Of a stretch of DNA of 52,883 nucleotides, positions 15,510 through 24,954 are shown piece by piece (position 1 is the first letter of the stretch; each line of letters starts with the position of its first letter). Location of the stretch: NCBI GenBank assembly GCA_947303395.1, contig CAMYYD010000015.1:1-52883 (forward strand), read 5' to 3'. The position numbers and the translations under genes are program-made. The stretch is from an uncultured Bacteroidales bacterium. Lineage in GTDB: Bacteria; Bacteroidota; Bacteroidia; Bacteroidales; F082. The notes beneath the pieces are model-generated. The model saw only the letters and a list, made by a program, of their open reading frames with translations. It was not told where the DNA came from and searched no databases.

Positions 15510-16643
15510 TTACGATATCCTATTCGTCACCTTCGGAAGCATCATGTCGCGCCATTCCGTGAAGTCGCCCTCAATTATGTGTTTTCTCGCTTCTTTCACC
15601 AACCACAGATAAAAACCGAGGTTATGAACTGTGGCAATCATCGGACCGAGAATCTCTTTTGAGATAATCAGATGTCGCAGATACGCCTTTGAATACTGAT
15701 GATCCACGAATACCGAGCCGTTTTCGTCGAGTGGCGAGAAATCATATTTCCAACGTTCGTTTTTGATGTTTATTATGCCTTCTGAGGTGAAAAGCATTCC
15801 GTTGCGACCGTTGCGCGTAGGCATAACACAGTCGAACATATCGACGCCGCGCGAGATCCCTTCCAGAATGTTAGCCGGGGTGCCGACGCCCATCAAATAT
15901 CGTGGTTTGTCCTTTGGCAAAATGGCGTTCACCACCTCTATCATCTCATACATTTTCTCAGTCGGCTCGCCTACTGCCAGTCCGCCGATGGCATTGCCGT
16001 CGCAGTTTTTCGATGCGATAAACTCCGCCGACTGCTCGCGCAAATCACGGTAGGTGCAGCCTTGCACAATCGGGAAAAGTGACTGATAATAACCATATTG
16101 AGGCTCCGTCTCGTTGAATCGTTTCAGGCATCTGTCGAGCCAGCGATGTGTGCGGCCCATAGCCTCTTTCGCATATTTGTAGTCAGAAGTTCCCGGCGCG
16201 CATTCGTCGAAAGCCATCATGATATCGGCACCAATAGTGCGCTCAATGTCCATCACGCTTTCAGGAGTAAACAGATGTTTCGAGCCGTCGATATGCGAGC
16301 GAAACTCCACGCCTTCCTCCTTCATCTTACGGATATCGGTCAATGAAAACACCTGAAATCCACCGCTGTCGGTCAAAATAGGATGATGCCAGCCGTTAAA
16401 CTGATGCAATCCGCCACATTCATGCAGCACGTCCAAGCCTGGGCGAAGATAGAGATGATAGGTGTTTCCAAGGATAATCTGTGCCTTAATCTCTTCTTCC
16501 AAGTCCCTGATATGCACGGCTTTAACGCTGCCGACCGTTCCCACAGGCATGAAAATCGGTGTCTCGATTTCGCCGTGATCGGTGGTCAGGACGCCAGCTC
16601 GGGCATTGCTCTTTGCATCGTTTTTAACTAAACTGTACTTCAT
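15510..16643 (-). CDS. tgt: Queuine/preQ1 tRNA-ribosyltransferase
   Basis: A 377-aa enzyme that exchanges G34 for preQ1 in tRNAs with GUN anticodons. The substrate loop DSGGFQVFS, the GGLAVGEP segment and the nucleophile region FDCVMPTRNGR are all present. The classical zinc site (CxCxxC, then His) is not: the position reads ENGSVFVDHQYSKAYL, and only the later IATVHNL histidine remains. I believe other Bacteroidetes Tgt proteins also lack these cysteines, so this need not inactivate the enzyme. I chose the ATG at 16643 (MKYSLV), the family start; upstream codons overlap the promoter. It forms an operon with the lptF/G-type gene. Confidence 0.94.
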   Translation of the reverse strand: MKYSLVKNDAKSNARAGVLTTDHGEIETPIFMPVGTVGSVKAVHIRDLEEEIKAQIILGNTYHLYLRPGLDVLHECGGLHQFNGWHHPILTDSGGFQVFSLTDIRKMKEEGVEFRSHIDGSKHLFTPESVMDIERTIGADIMMAFDECAPGTSDYKYAKEAMGRTHRWLDRCLKRFNETEPQYGYYQSLFPIVQGCTYRDLREQSAEFIASKNCDGNAIGGLAVGEPTEKMYEMIEVVNAILPKDKPRYLMGVGTPANILEGISRGVDMFDCVMPTRNGRNGMLFTSEGIINIKNERWKYDFSPLDENGSVFVDHQYSKAYLRHLIISKEILGPMIATVHNLGFYLWLVKEARKHIIEGDFTEWRDMMLPKVTNRIS

Positions 16644-16657
16644 CACTAAATTTTGTG

Positions 16658-16686
16658 CAAAGATACAAAAAAAATAAATACTTTTG
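16658..16686. promoter_or_regulatory. Divergent promoters of tgt and the GT2 glycosyltransferase
   Basis: TATCTTTG on the minus strand (16665-16658) lies 15 nt before the tgt ATG. TACTTTTG on the plus strand (16679-16686) lies 23 nt before the glycosyltransferase ATG. The boxes are separated by 13 bp, so the two polymerases would compete for the same stretch. Confidence 0.55.
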
Positions 16687-16708
16687 CAAATTGTAAATAT
16701 TGAGAACA

Positions 16709-17878
16709 ATGGAGATTATTTTTGACCACAAGTCGTTAAGTTTCATAGTTTTATGTGTTTTTGGCCTCGCTTGGCTGATTCAGATGTGCTATTTCTGGGG
16801 CTTATTCAGCAGACTGGCATTTTTCAAAAAAAAGAAGTACGACAATGACAATCCAAGTTACGAACCGGTTTCAGTAATCGTTTGTGCCAAAGACGCTTAC
16901 GAGTATCTCGTTGACCTTGTTCCAAAGATTCTTTCACAGGATTATCCCGACTTCGAGCTCGTTATTGTGAACGATTGTTCATCCGACGAGACCACCGATT
17001 ATCTAAAAATACTCACCGACAAGCGTCCCGACATCAACGTGGTGTCGCTCACACAGAGCCTCAACTTCTTCCACGGAAAGAAATTCCCGCTCAGCATGGG
17101 AATCAAATCGGCAAAACACGACCTTTTACTGTTGACCGACGCCGACTGCATGCCGGAAAATGACCAATGGATTAAAGGCATGGTGAGCGCATATCGCAAA
17201 GACACGGAAGTGGTACTGGGATACGGGCCATATTTTATGCGTAAAGGCCTGTTAAACAAGCTCATACGTTTCGACACGCTTTACACCGCCATTCAATATT
17301 TCTCAATGGCATTGGCTAAAAGACCTTACATGGGCGTGGGCAGAAACTTGTCGTACCGTCGCGAGTTATTCTATAAAAACAAGGGATTTACATCGCATTA
17401 CACCATTCCTTCGGGCGACGATGACATTTTTATCAGCCAGGTGGCAAACAAGAAAAACACCCGCATCTTCATCGATCCGAATAACCGCATCGAATCGGAG
17501 CCGAAGCATACTTTCAGCAGCTGGATCTATCAAAAGAGACGCCACTACTCCACTGTCAACATGTACAAGCCGTCAACAAACAGAATTTTGGGAACGCTTT
17601 TGTCGAGCCGATTATTCTATTATGTGTCCGCAACGCTGCTGTTCTGCCTGCCGCCAGCATTCTCTTGCAACACCGAATGTCCTGTATATTATGCGGCAAT
17701 TGGCGGGTTAATGCTTCTGCATTGCATCAGCATGGATTGGATTTATATAAAATCAGCTAAACAATTGGGAGAGAAGAAGTTATATCTAATTTTCTCACCT
17801 CTTTACGATATATTCTTCACGATTTTCACAACGCTTCTGGGCATCAGAAATACCATTTCTAAGCCCAAAGGCTGGTAG
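16709..17878 (+). CDS. Membrane-anchored family 2 glycosyltransferase
   Basis: A protein of about 389 aa. An N-terminal TM (about 9-32) is followed by a GT-A fold: SVIVCAKDAYEYL, VIVNDCSSDET, the metal-binding LLLTDADCMP, the acceptor motif SGDDDIF, and KRRHYST in place of the QxxRW motif. Three TM helices follow near the C-terminus. Such enzymes add sugars to lipid carriers or extrude polysaccharide. I start at the ATG 16709 rather than the in-frame TTG three codons earlier. It is alone on its strand and ends 1 nt from the stop of the convergent peptidase gene. Confidence 0.88.
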   Translation: MEIIFDHKSLSFIVLCVFGLAWLIQMCYFWGLFSRLAFFKKKKYDNDNPSYEPVSVIVCAKDAYEYLVDLVPKILSQDYPDFELVIVNDCSSDETTDYLKILTDKRPDINVVSLTQSLNFFHGKKFPLSMGIKSAKHDLLLLTDADCMPENDQWIKGMVSAYRKDTEVVLGYGPYFMRKGLLNKLIRFDTLYTAIQYFSMALAKRPYMGVGRNLSYRRELFYKNKGFTSHYTIPSGDDDIFISQVANKKNTRIFIDPNNRIESEPKHTFSSWIYQKRRHYSTVNMYKPSTNRILGTLLSSRLFYYVSATLLFCLPPAFSCNTECPVYYAAIGGLMLLHCISMDWIYIKSAKQLGEKKLYLIFSPLYDIFFTIFTTLLGIRNTISKPKGW

Positions 17879-17879
17879 T

Positions 17880-20393
17880 TTATTTTACCACTTTCTTCGT
17901 CAAACCGTTGATTCTCACGAAGTAAACGCCATTGTCCCACTCCGCTGTGTCGAGTGTGAGTTCATCGTGAGCTTCCACTGCTGTGATTTTCTGTCCGAGG
18001 CAGTTGAAAATCTCGACATACATCAAGCCATCCATCTTGACAACCAATTGATTATCAAATGGATTTGGATACAATTCAAACGAAGCTTCATCGATATCGG
18101 CAACCGAAAGACCATTCTGACACTCAATAGCGCCAAGGTCTATAATATTGTTCACAATACGTTGATTTCCAAGCAAATCAGGACCGGTAATGCCTGAAAC
18201 CGAATTATCGCCAGCATCTACACAAACTGAATTTCTTTCAATGGTATAGTCACCTTCATCAGGATTCACAAAACGAGGATAGTTGACATTATCTGTGCCA
18301 TCGTTAGCCTGTGACAAATCGATGATATTTGTTCCATTGAAACCACCCTGGATTGCGCAATAGAAGAACTTCGACGTTCCATCAATCTGGTTAGGCTCTC
18401 CAGCTGCTGTGTTGCCCCAAAAAACACTGTTATAAATCTTGCTATACTGCGTCTCATTGACCAATCCGCCACCACTCTCAAGTGTATGATTATCAACAAT
18501 ATCGCAGTTAATCATAGAGATTTTACCTTTGTTGTACATAGCGCCGCCAAATTTAGCGGTGTTATGGTCAAAAATGGTGTTCACAATATTGCTTTGTTTG
18601 TTGGCGAACACATAATAAGCGCCACCTTTAGTCAATGCATCGTTGTTCGAGAAACGGCAGTTCAGCAGATGAGCACCCATCATATCGCACAAGCCGCCAC
18701 CCAGCGATCCGTGATTACCTTCGAAGGTGCATTTTGTAAACTGAACAGTCGCATTGTCATAATAAGCTGTGATGACATAAGCGCCTCCGCCGAAGCCTAT
18801 AGAGTTGTTATTCAAAAACTTACAGTTTTCAAAACGGCTATTGCAGCACAGATATGCGCCAGCACCAGCGCCAGCGTTGCCGTTTTTAATCGTAAAGCCG
18901 TCCCACAAAGCATATTCATGATTCTGGAAATGGTCGGTCTGATACAACACACGACGTTGATTTTGTCCGTCCAAAACTGTCGGATTTGCCTCAAAATCAC
19001 GGTCAGCGAGATTGAAGTCAGGACCTTCGTTGCCAGCAAAACCTCCGTAAACACGGTTGTTTTTGTAAATCAGGAAGGCACCGTTAAGGTTACTCAAATC
19101 ACCGTAATATGTACCGGTTTTCACCCAAACTTTATTGATACCGTCAATAGAACGCGCCGAAGCATATTCCAAATATTGCGTCGCATTAGCCCATGACGAG
19201 CCGTCGCCTGTACCGTCGGCAGACACATAAATAATATTATTTTCGTCGGCATTAATCTCCAATGGGACGATATTCATAACGATAGCCTCATTATTATGGA
19301 AGCCAGCCACATCATTGATGCTATAGTAATCGTTTCCTGAGCCGCTCCATCCGAGGTTGAAACTGAAATAATCGTTCGCATCATAACCGTCGCAAACTAT
19401 GGCGTGACCGCTACCCGAGTCACTGCTGCCAGAGAAATACATCGGCTGTGATTTATCAAGCTCGCTCTTCAAAAGGGCAATCCATTCAGCTTCCGACTCA
19501 AACTTGCTACGCTCAAGATACAAAGCACCGCCATAGCCAAAATATTGACGCATAGCATTTTCCACCGCTTTCGACTGAGCACCGCTGCCGTCAGGACCGA
19601 AGTTCATATCGACGCTAACTCCGCAGTGATACATCAGCAAAGCAACAGCTTTTGCAGGATCATCTGCCTGATAGCCAAGCTCATTCGGCATTATTGCCCA
19701 GTTGTAGGTGGTCGCGCCGAAATCAGCCGACTGCACACCATAAGTGCTATGCGTGTAGGAATGTGAGCCGTGTCCTTGAACCGGATGATTCCAATATTTC
19801 ATGATCTGCGACATCGCGCATGCGACACATCCTGCATAGCAGTGACCGCCAGGACCTCCACCCCACCAGCCACCTGACGTTTCAGGCGCATAATAATTAT
19901 AAGGATAATCCTGATTCCATAAAGTCTGAATCATCGGATCGACGGTTTTTGCGTTTCTAACAGCTGGCAACTCATTGTTTTCCAATGCCATCCACTCAGC
20001 ATCAGCTATTTCCATCGACACATTGTTCTCATCGCAAAAATCGATGTTTTTGCTGTAATTATTGATGAAATACCAAGCCGGCTCAGGTATCTCGCCTACA
20101 TAGCTATGATTTACGGAATAAGCCAAGATAGGTCTCATATTCCTCGAAGCTGAGACAATCACGAAGCCACCGCCTTCAACATTATAAATGTAAAGATTTG
20201 GCTGTCCGTCGGCACCTTTTTCAGTGTGTATCATGTTTAGCTGCGATTTTTCATTTCTCGACTTCTGGGAAATGAAATTACTGCCTATCTGTTTTGCAAA
20301 CGACTCATCGACAAAGCTTTGCGCAAGCAAACCATTCGAAATAGCCAATATCGCGAAAGCTGTTAATAATATTTTTAAAAAATTTTTCTTCAT
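17880..20393 (-). CDS. Secreted C10-family (streptopain-like) cysteine peptidase fused to a beta-helix, with T9SS sorting domain
   Basis: An 837-aa exported protein. The signal peptide ends at about residue 24. A prodomain is followed by the C10 catalytic domain, with nucleophile Cys189 in AGCVACAMSQIMKYW, His330 in SGHAIVCDGYD and Trp349 in NLGWSGSG. From about 385 to 740 there is a right-handed beta-helix of the POMP/choice-of-anchor-Q kind (repeated GGGAY, GGGL, GGAMYN and N-C-x-F turns). The last 75 residues are a type IX secretion sorting domain (FELYPNPFDNQL, IFNCLGQKI, GVYFVRI). It is therefore secreted through the outer membrane and probably surface-attached. Peptidase plus beta-helix suggests degradation of, or adhesion to, host or dietary glycoprotein (inference). 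Confidence 0.92.
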   Translation of the reverse strand: MKKNFLKILLTAFAILAISNGLLAQSFVDESFAKQIGSNFISQKSRNEKSQLNMIHTEKGADGQPNLYIYNVEGGGFVIVSASRNMRPILAYSVNHSYVGEIPEPAWYFINNYSKNIDFCDENNVSMEIADAEWMALENNELPAVRNAKTVDPMIQTLWNQDYPYNYYAPETSGGWWGGGPGGHCYAGCVACAMSQIMKYWNHPVQGHGSHSYTHSTYGVQSADFGATTYNWAIMPNELGYQADDPAKAVALLMYHCGVSVDMNFGPDGSGAQSKAVENAMRQYFGYGGALYLERSKFESEAEWIALLKSELDKSQPMYFSGSSDSGSGHAIVCDGYDANDYFSFNLGWSGSGNDYYSINDVAGFHNNEAIVMNIVPLEINADENNIIYVSADGTGDGSSWANATQYLEYASARSIDGINKVWVKTGTYYGDLSNLNGAFLIYKNNRVYGGFAGNEGPDFNLADRDFEANPTVLDGQNQRRVLYQTDHFQNHEYALWDGFTIKNGNAGAGAGAYLCCNSRFENCKFLNNNSIGFGGGAYVITAYYDNATVQFTKCTFEGNHGSLGGGLCDMMGAHLLNCRFSNNDALTKGGAYYVFANKQSNIVNTIFDHNTAKFGGAMYNKGKISMINCDIVDNHTLESGGGLVNETQYSKIYNSVFWGNTAAGEPNQIDGTSKFFYCAIQGGFNGTNIIDLSQANDGTDNVNYPRFVNPDEGDYTIERNSVCVDAGDNSVSGITGPDLLGNQRIVNNIIDLGAIECQNGLSVADIDEASFELYPNPFDNQLVVKMDGLMYVEIFNCLGQKITAVEAHDELTLDTAEWDNGVYFVRINGLTKKVVK

Positions 20394-20413
20394 TTTTCAG
20401 TTAATTTGATGCG

Positions 20414-20438
20414 CAAAGATATAAATTTCTTAAATTTG
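20414..20438. promoter_or_regulatory. Divergent promoters of the C10 peptidase and hutU
   Basis: TATCTTTG on the minus strand (20421-20414) lies 21 nt before the peptidase ATG. TAAATTTG on the plus strand (20431-20438) lies 42 nt before the hutU ATG. The two -7 boxes are 9 bp apart, so firing of one is likely to exclude the other. Confidence 0.55.
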
Positions 20439-20479
20439 CAGGTGAAAAATAACGAAAAAATTATTAAATTTTTATATAA

Positions 20480-22474
20480 ATGAATGATTTTCAAAAAGAA
20501 ATACTTGCTGGCATCCCGAATGAGTTGCCGGAAGTAAAAGAATACGACAAGAACATCAACCATGCTCCGAAACGCAAGGATATCTTGACAAAAGAGCAGA
20601 AAAGACTGGCTTTGAAGAACGCTCTTCGTTATTTCCCGGAGAGACTTCACGCACAGTTGGCTCCTGAGTTTTATAATGAACTCGAGACATACGGACGTAT
20701 TTACATGTACCGTTATCGTCCTTCGTACAAGATGTACGCCCGTCCGATCGACGAATATCCTGCAAAATGCCGTCAGGCAGCAGCCATCATGTTGATGATT
20801 CAGAATAACTTAGACCCAGCAGTGGCACAACATCCGCACGAGCTCATCATCTACGGCGGAAATGGCGCTATCTTCCAAAACTGGGCACAGTATCGTCTCG
20901 TGATGCAGTATCTCGCCAACATGACCGACGAGCAGACTTTGGTGATGTATTCAGGTCACCCGATGGGATTGTTCCCGTCACACAAAGAGGCTCCACGTGT
21001 CATCGTCACCAACGGCATGATGATTCCAAACTATTCAAAACCAGACGATTGGGAGCGTTTCAACGCACTCGGAGTGACACAATACGGCCAGATGACAGCA
21101 GGTTCTTACATGTACATCGGACCACAAGGCATCGTCCACGGCACCACAATCACCGTTTTGAACGCTTCGCGCAAGCAAGGCGGCACACCGGCTGGCAAGC
21201 TGTTCATCACAGCAGGTCTCGGTGGCATGTCAGGCGCTCAGCCAAAAGCAGGTAACATTGCTGGTGTGGTGTCAATCACAGCTGAAATCAACCCGGCAGC
21301 GGCTCAGAAACGTTACAACCAGGGTTGGGTCGATGAGATCCACGAGAATCTCGACGAACTGTTTGAGAAAGTCAACGAGGCTCGCGCAAAGAAGATTGCA
21401 CGTTCATTTGCTTACCAAGGCAACGTTGTTGACCTCTGGGAATATGCAGCAAATAAAGGCATTCAGGTGGATTTGGGTTCTGACCAGACATCGTTACATA
21501 ACCCATTCGCTGGAGGATATTATCCAGTAGGTTATTCACTTGAAGAGTCAAAGAAGATGATGGCAGAAGAGCCGGCTAAATTCAAAGATGCCGTCTACGC
21601 TTCATTACGCCGTCATGTGGCAGCTATCAACAAGCTTACCGCAAAAGGCATGTACTTCTTCGACTACGGCAATGCATTCCTCCTCGAGAGCAGCCGCGCT
21701 GGTGCCGACATCTTGAAAGAAGACGGTAAATTCCGTTATCCATCATACGTCCAGGACATCATGGGACCAATGTATTTCGACTATGGTTTCGGTCCATTCC
21801 GTTGGGTCTGCACTTCAGGCAAACCTGAGGATTTGCAGGTTACCGACGACATCGCATGCAAGGTTTTGGAAGAAATCGCCAAATCATCGCCGAAAGAGAT
21901 TCAGCAGCAGATGCACGACAACATCCAGTGGATCAAGGGTGCACAAGCCAACCACCTCGTCGTGGGTTCACAGGCTCGCATCCTCTATGCCGACTGCGAA
22001 GGCCGCACCAAGATTGCTGCCGAGTTCAACAAAGCCATTGCCGACGGCCGCTTGACAGCTCCGGTTGTTTTGGGTCGTGACCACCACGATGTTTCAGGTA
22101 CCGACTCACCATTCCGTGAGACATCCAACATCTACGACGGTTCATCATTCACTGCTGATATGGCTGTTCAGAACGTTATCGGCGACGGTTTCCGCGGCGC
22201 AACATGGGTATCAATCCATAACGGCGGCGGTGTTGGCTGGGGCGAAGTCATCAACGGAGGTTTCGGTATGGTTCTTGACGGAACACCAGAGGCTGACAGA
22301 CGTCTCCACTGCATGTTGCACTGGGATGTGAACAACGGTATCGCCCGTCGTAGCTGGGCTCGCAACGAACCGGCCATGTTCGCCATCAAACGCGCAATGG
22401 AGGTCGAACCGAGACTGAAGGTTACTATGCCTAACATCGCAAATGACGAAATGATTGCTAAAATCATTAAATAG
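20480..22474 (+). CDS. hutU: Urocanate hydratase
   Basis: A 664-aa enzyme of histidine breakdown that hydrates urocanate to imidazolonepropionate using a tightly bound NAD+. It is the long form typical of Bacteroidetes, about 110 residues longer than Bacillus HutU. Conserved blocks are obvious: ELIIYGGNGAIFQNW, MYSGHPMGLFPSH, TAGLGGMSGAQPKAG (the NAD-binding glycine-rich loop), LGSDQTSLHNPF and the C-terminal FRGATWVSIHNGGGVGWGE. Other hut genes (hutH, hutI, ftcd) are not adjacent, so the pathway is dispersed or this gene is regulated on its own. A GGACAAGGC palindrome follows 2 nt after the stop. Confidence 0.96.
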   Translation: MNDFQKEILAGIPNELPEVKEYDKNINHAPKRKDILTKEQKRLALKNALRYFPERLHAQLAPEFYNELETYGRIYMYRYRPSYKMYARPIDEYPAKCRQAAAIMLMIQNNLDPAVAQHPHELIIYGGNGAIFQNWAQYRLVMQYLANMTDEQTLVMYSGHPMGLFPSHKEAPRVIVTNGMMIPNYSKPDDWERFNALGVTQYGQMTAGSYMYIGPQGIVHGTTITVLNASRKQGGTPAGKLFITAGLGGMSGAQPKAGNIAGVVSITAEINPAAAQKRYNQGWVDEIHENLDELFEKVNEARAKKIARSFAYQGNVVDLWEYAANKGIQVDLGSDQTSLHNPFAGGYYPVGYSLEESKKMMAEEPAKFKDAVYASLRRHVAAINKLTAKGMYFFDYGNAFLLESSRAGADILKEDGKFRYPSYVQDIMGPMYFDYGFGPFRWVCTSGKPEDLQVTDDIACKVLEEIAKSSPKEIQQQMHDNIQWIKGAQANHLVVGSQARILYADCEGRTKIAAEFNKAIADGRLTAPVVLGRDHHDVSGTDSPFRETSNIYDGSSFTADMAVQNVIGDGFRGATWVSIHNGGGVGWGEVINGGFGMVLDGTPEADRRLHCMLHWDVNNGIARRSWARNEPAMFAIKRAMEVEPRLKVTMPNIANDEMIAKIIK

Positions 22475-22476
22475 GA

Positions 22477-22496
22477 GGACAAGGCATGCCTTATCC
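22477..22496. repeat. Short palindrome of the GGACAAGGC family (hutU 3' end)
   Basis: A 20-bp near-perfect palindrome, GGACAAGGCA followed by TGCCTTATCC, immediately after the hutU stop. It is one of at least six related dyads in the window. There is no T tract, so it is not a classical terminator. Confidence 0.8.
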
Positions 22497-22540
22497 ATAA
22501 AAACGAAAAACAACAATTAACAATTTAAATAAAATCGCTT

Positions 22541-23278
22541 ATGAAAAAACTATTCTTTACATTAGCATTAATTCTTTCTGTGTTTGCCTTGTCTGCACAG
22601 AGTTACCAAGTCACTGAAAGAGAGACAGGTATTATCATTGAAAACGGTGCAACATATTACGTGTATGGCGACGGTGCTGCCACATGGGGCGAGCTGAACA
22701 TTGAGTTCAATGTAACAACATTTGAACACGTTCGCCTGATCGGTGAAAAAGTTGAGAACAACGTCATCGATGGCACTATGAATTATTTCTGCTGGGGACA
22801 ATGCCTGTCACCATTCGTTTATGTCAGCGATCCATACGATATGCCAGCCGACTCAACAGATGTCTTCAGCATGCACTATATAGCAGATGATATGAGTACT
22901 GTTTTAGGAATGGAACAAAGCATGACTTACTATCTTTATGAAGCCAACAATCCTGACGACAAATTCATCATCAACGTTATCTTCAAATATTCAGCATATG
23001 GTATTGAAGACAACAATATCGTTGAAGAATTCAGCAACGCATATCCGACACCTGCCAAAGACGTTGTCAGCTTTGACTGCAACTTCAGTTCAAGCGCAAA
23101 CGAAGCTTATGTCGCCATCTATAGCATGACAGGTCAGGAAGTGATGCGCAGCGAGATCAACTCTCTGCAAGGCAAAGTCAGCCTTAACGTGAGCGACCTC
23201 GCCGACGGTGTTTATTTCTACAGCCTTATCGTGAACGGTCAGACAAAGAAATCAAGCAAGCTGGTTATCAAGAAATAA
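22541..23278 (+). CDS. Secreted protein with T9SS C-terminal sorting domain
   Basis: A 245-aa exported protein. The signal peptide is at residues 1-19 (MKKLFFTLALILSVFALSA). A beta-rich middle of unknown type has Cys and several Asp/Tyr residues. The last 80 residues form a type IX secretion domain (AYPTPAKDVVSFD, AIYSMTGQEV, DGVYFYSLIVNG). It would be passed through the outer membrane by the PorSS machinery and anchored on the surface. I do not recognise the central domain. It is preceded by 66 nt after hutU with no clear promoter and is followed by a strong hairpin. Confidence 0.82.
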   Translation: MKKLFFTLALILSVFALSAQSYQVTERETGIIIENGATYYVYGDGAATWGELNIEFNVTTFEHVRLIGEKVENNVIDGTMNYFCWGQCLSPFVYVSDPYDMPADSTDVFSMHYIADDMSTVLGMEQSMTYYLYEANNPDDKFIINVIFKYSAYGIEDNNIVEEFSNAYPTPAKDVVSFDCNFSSSANEAYVAIYSMTGQEVMRSEINSLQGKVSLNVSDLADGVYFYSLIVNGQTKKSSKLVIKK

Positions 23279-23290
23279 CATCTTGGTTTT

Positions 23291-23336
23291 ATAAAAAAAT
23301 TGTAGGGGCGAATAATCATTCACCCCTACGTTTTTT
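23291..23336. terminator. Bidirectional terminator built from a GTAGGGGCG palindrome
   Basis: GTAGGGGCGAAT (23302-23313) and ATTCACCCCTAC (23318-23329) form a 12-bp stem with one mismatch and a 4-nt loop. A run of T follows on the plus strand (after one G) and a run of A precedes it, giving T's on the minus strand. It serves both convergent neighbours, the T9SS protein gene and rny. Confidence 0.85.
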
Positions 23337-23355
23337 CTGTCGTTTTCGTTATAAA

Positions 23356-24921
23356 TTATTTTGCGAACTGCACAGCGCGTGTCTCTCTGATGACAGTGAT
23401 CTTGATCTGTCCCGGATACGTCATTTCGGTCTGGATCTGACGTGAGAGATCGTATGCGATGCTGTCGGCTTCCTGGTCGCTGACCTTGTCGGCACCGACG
23501 ATGACGCGGAGCTCACGACCTGCCTGGATTGCGTAAGTCTTCACGACACCTGGATATGACATTGCCATCTTCTCAAGTTTGTTCAAACGCTGGATGTAAG
23601 CCTCGACGACTTCACGGCGTGCGCCTGGACGTGCACCTGAGATAGCGTCGCACACCTGAACGATAGGTGCGATGAGTGATTCCATCTCAATTTCGTCGTG
23701 GTGAGCACCAATGGCGTTGCAAACATCAGGTTTCTCTTTGTATTTCTCAGCGGTCTTCATACCGAGGATTGCGTGTGGAAGTTCTTCCTCGTTGTCGGCC
23801 ACCTTACCGATATCGTGTAACAAACCGGCGCGTTTAGCCACTTTGGGGTTCAGACCGAGTTCAGCAGCCATAGTGGCGCAAAGTTTAGCGGTCTCGATAG
23901 AGTGCTGCAACAGATTCTGACCGTATGATGAACGATATTTCATTCTACCAATCATCTTGATGAGTTCAGGAGCGAGGTTGTGGATACCGAGGTCGATGAC
24001 TGTACGTTTACCAGTCTCGATAATCTCCTGTTCCACTTGTTTTTCAACCTTTTTCACCACTTCCTCGATACGTGCCGGGTGGATACGACCATCGGTGACG
24101 AGTTTCTGAAGTGAGAGACGTGCGATTTCACGGCGAATCGGATCAAATCCTGAAAGGAGGATGGCGTCAGGGCTGTCGTCGATGATGATTTCGACGCCTG
24201 TGAGTGATTCGAGGGCGCGAATGTTACGACCTTCACGACCGATGATACGACCCTTAATCTCGTCATTTTCAATGTTAAACACCGAAACAGTGTTTTCGAT
24301 TGCGTGCTCTGATGCTGTTCTCTGAATAGTTTCAAGAACGATTTTCTTTGCATCCTGGTTAGCCGACATCTTAGCTTCTTCGACGATTTCTTTTGCGAGC
24401 ACCATAGCCTCTGCGCGTGCTTCGTCTTTAACGGCTTCTTTCAGCTGTTCCTTGGCTTCGTTCACTGTGAGTCCCGAAATCGACTCAAGCATCTTTTTCT
24501 GTTCCTCATGAATCTTGTCGAGTTCGGCTTGTTTCTTTGTCAGGCTTTCCTGTTGATTTGCAAGTTTCTGCTGCTGGTTGTTCAGTTCGTTGGCTTTTCG
24601 GTTCAGTTCCTCGCTGCGCTGGTTGACCTGTTGCTGTTGCTGTTGAACTCTCGTTTCCACCTTCTGCAGCTCGCGTTTCTTCTCGTTTGTCTCCTTCTCG
24701 TAATCTGATTTCATCTGAAGGAACTTCTCTTTTGCCTGAAGAATCTTGTCTTTCTTAATCACTTCACCTTTTTCCTTTGCTTCTTCAAGCAGTTGGTTGC
24801 TTTTTCTAGTCAAAGCCTTACGCATGACGGTCGTTGCCAGCAAAACACCGACACCGACGCCTACGATAACGCCGACTACTGCGTACATGATAATGCTTGT
24901 GCTTACTTGTAGTAAAATCAT
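23356..24921 (-). CDS. rny: Ribonuclease Y
   Basis: A 521-aa membrane-anchored endoribonuclease that starts mRNA decay. An N-terminal TM (about 8-30) is followed by a long coiled coil (about 35-170, Gln/Lys/Glu-rich). The KH RNA-binding domain reads [20 protein letters not shown], and the HD phosphohydrolase domain has HSIETAKLC and the metal-binding LLHDIGKV. The family's HHDEIEMES follows. Length and order are canonical. It lies downstream of the candidate 6S RNA and zapA on the same strand. Confidence 0.97.
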   Translation of the reverse strand: MILLQVSTSIIMYAVVGVIVGVGVGVLLATTVMRKALTRKSNQLLEEAKEKGEVIKKDKILQAKEKFLQMKSDYEKETNEKKRELQKVETRVQQQQQQVNQRSEELNRKANELNNQQQKLANQQESLTKKQAELDKIHEEQKKMLESISGLTVNEAKEQLKEAVKDEARAEAMVLAKEIVEEAKMSANQDAKKIVLETIQRTASEHAIENTVSVFNIENDEIKGRIIGREGRNIRALESLTGVEIIIDDSPDAILLSGFDPIRREIARLSLQKLVTDGRIHPARIEEVVKKVEKQVEQEIIETGKRTVIDLGIHNLAPELIKMIGRMKYRSSYGQNLLQHSIETAKLCATMAAELGLNPKVAKRAGLLHDIGKVADNEEELPHAILGMKTAEKYKEKPDVCNAIGAHHDEIEMESLIAPIVQVCDAISGARPGARREVVEAYIQRLNKLEKMAMSYPGVVKTYAIQAGRELRVIVGADKVSDQEADSIAYDLSRQIQTEMTYPGQIKITVIRETRAVQFAK

Positions 24922-24954
24922 TTTTTAATTTAAGATTTTACTCTTCCGCGAAAA

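Noticed and set aside
18486..19196. 236-aa plus-strand ORF
   Set aside because: Antisense to the C10 peptidase beta-helix region.
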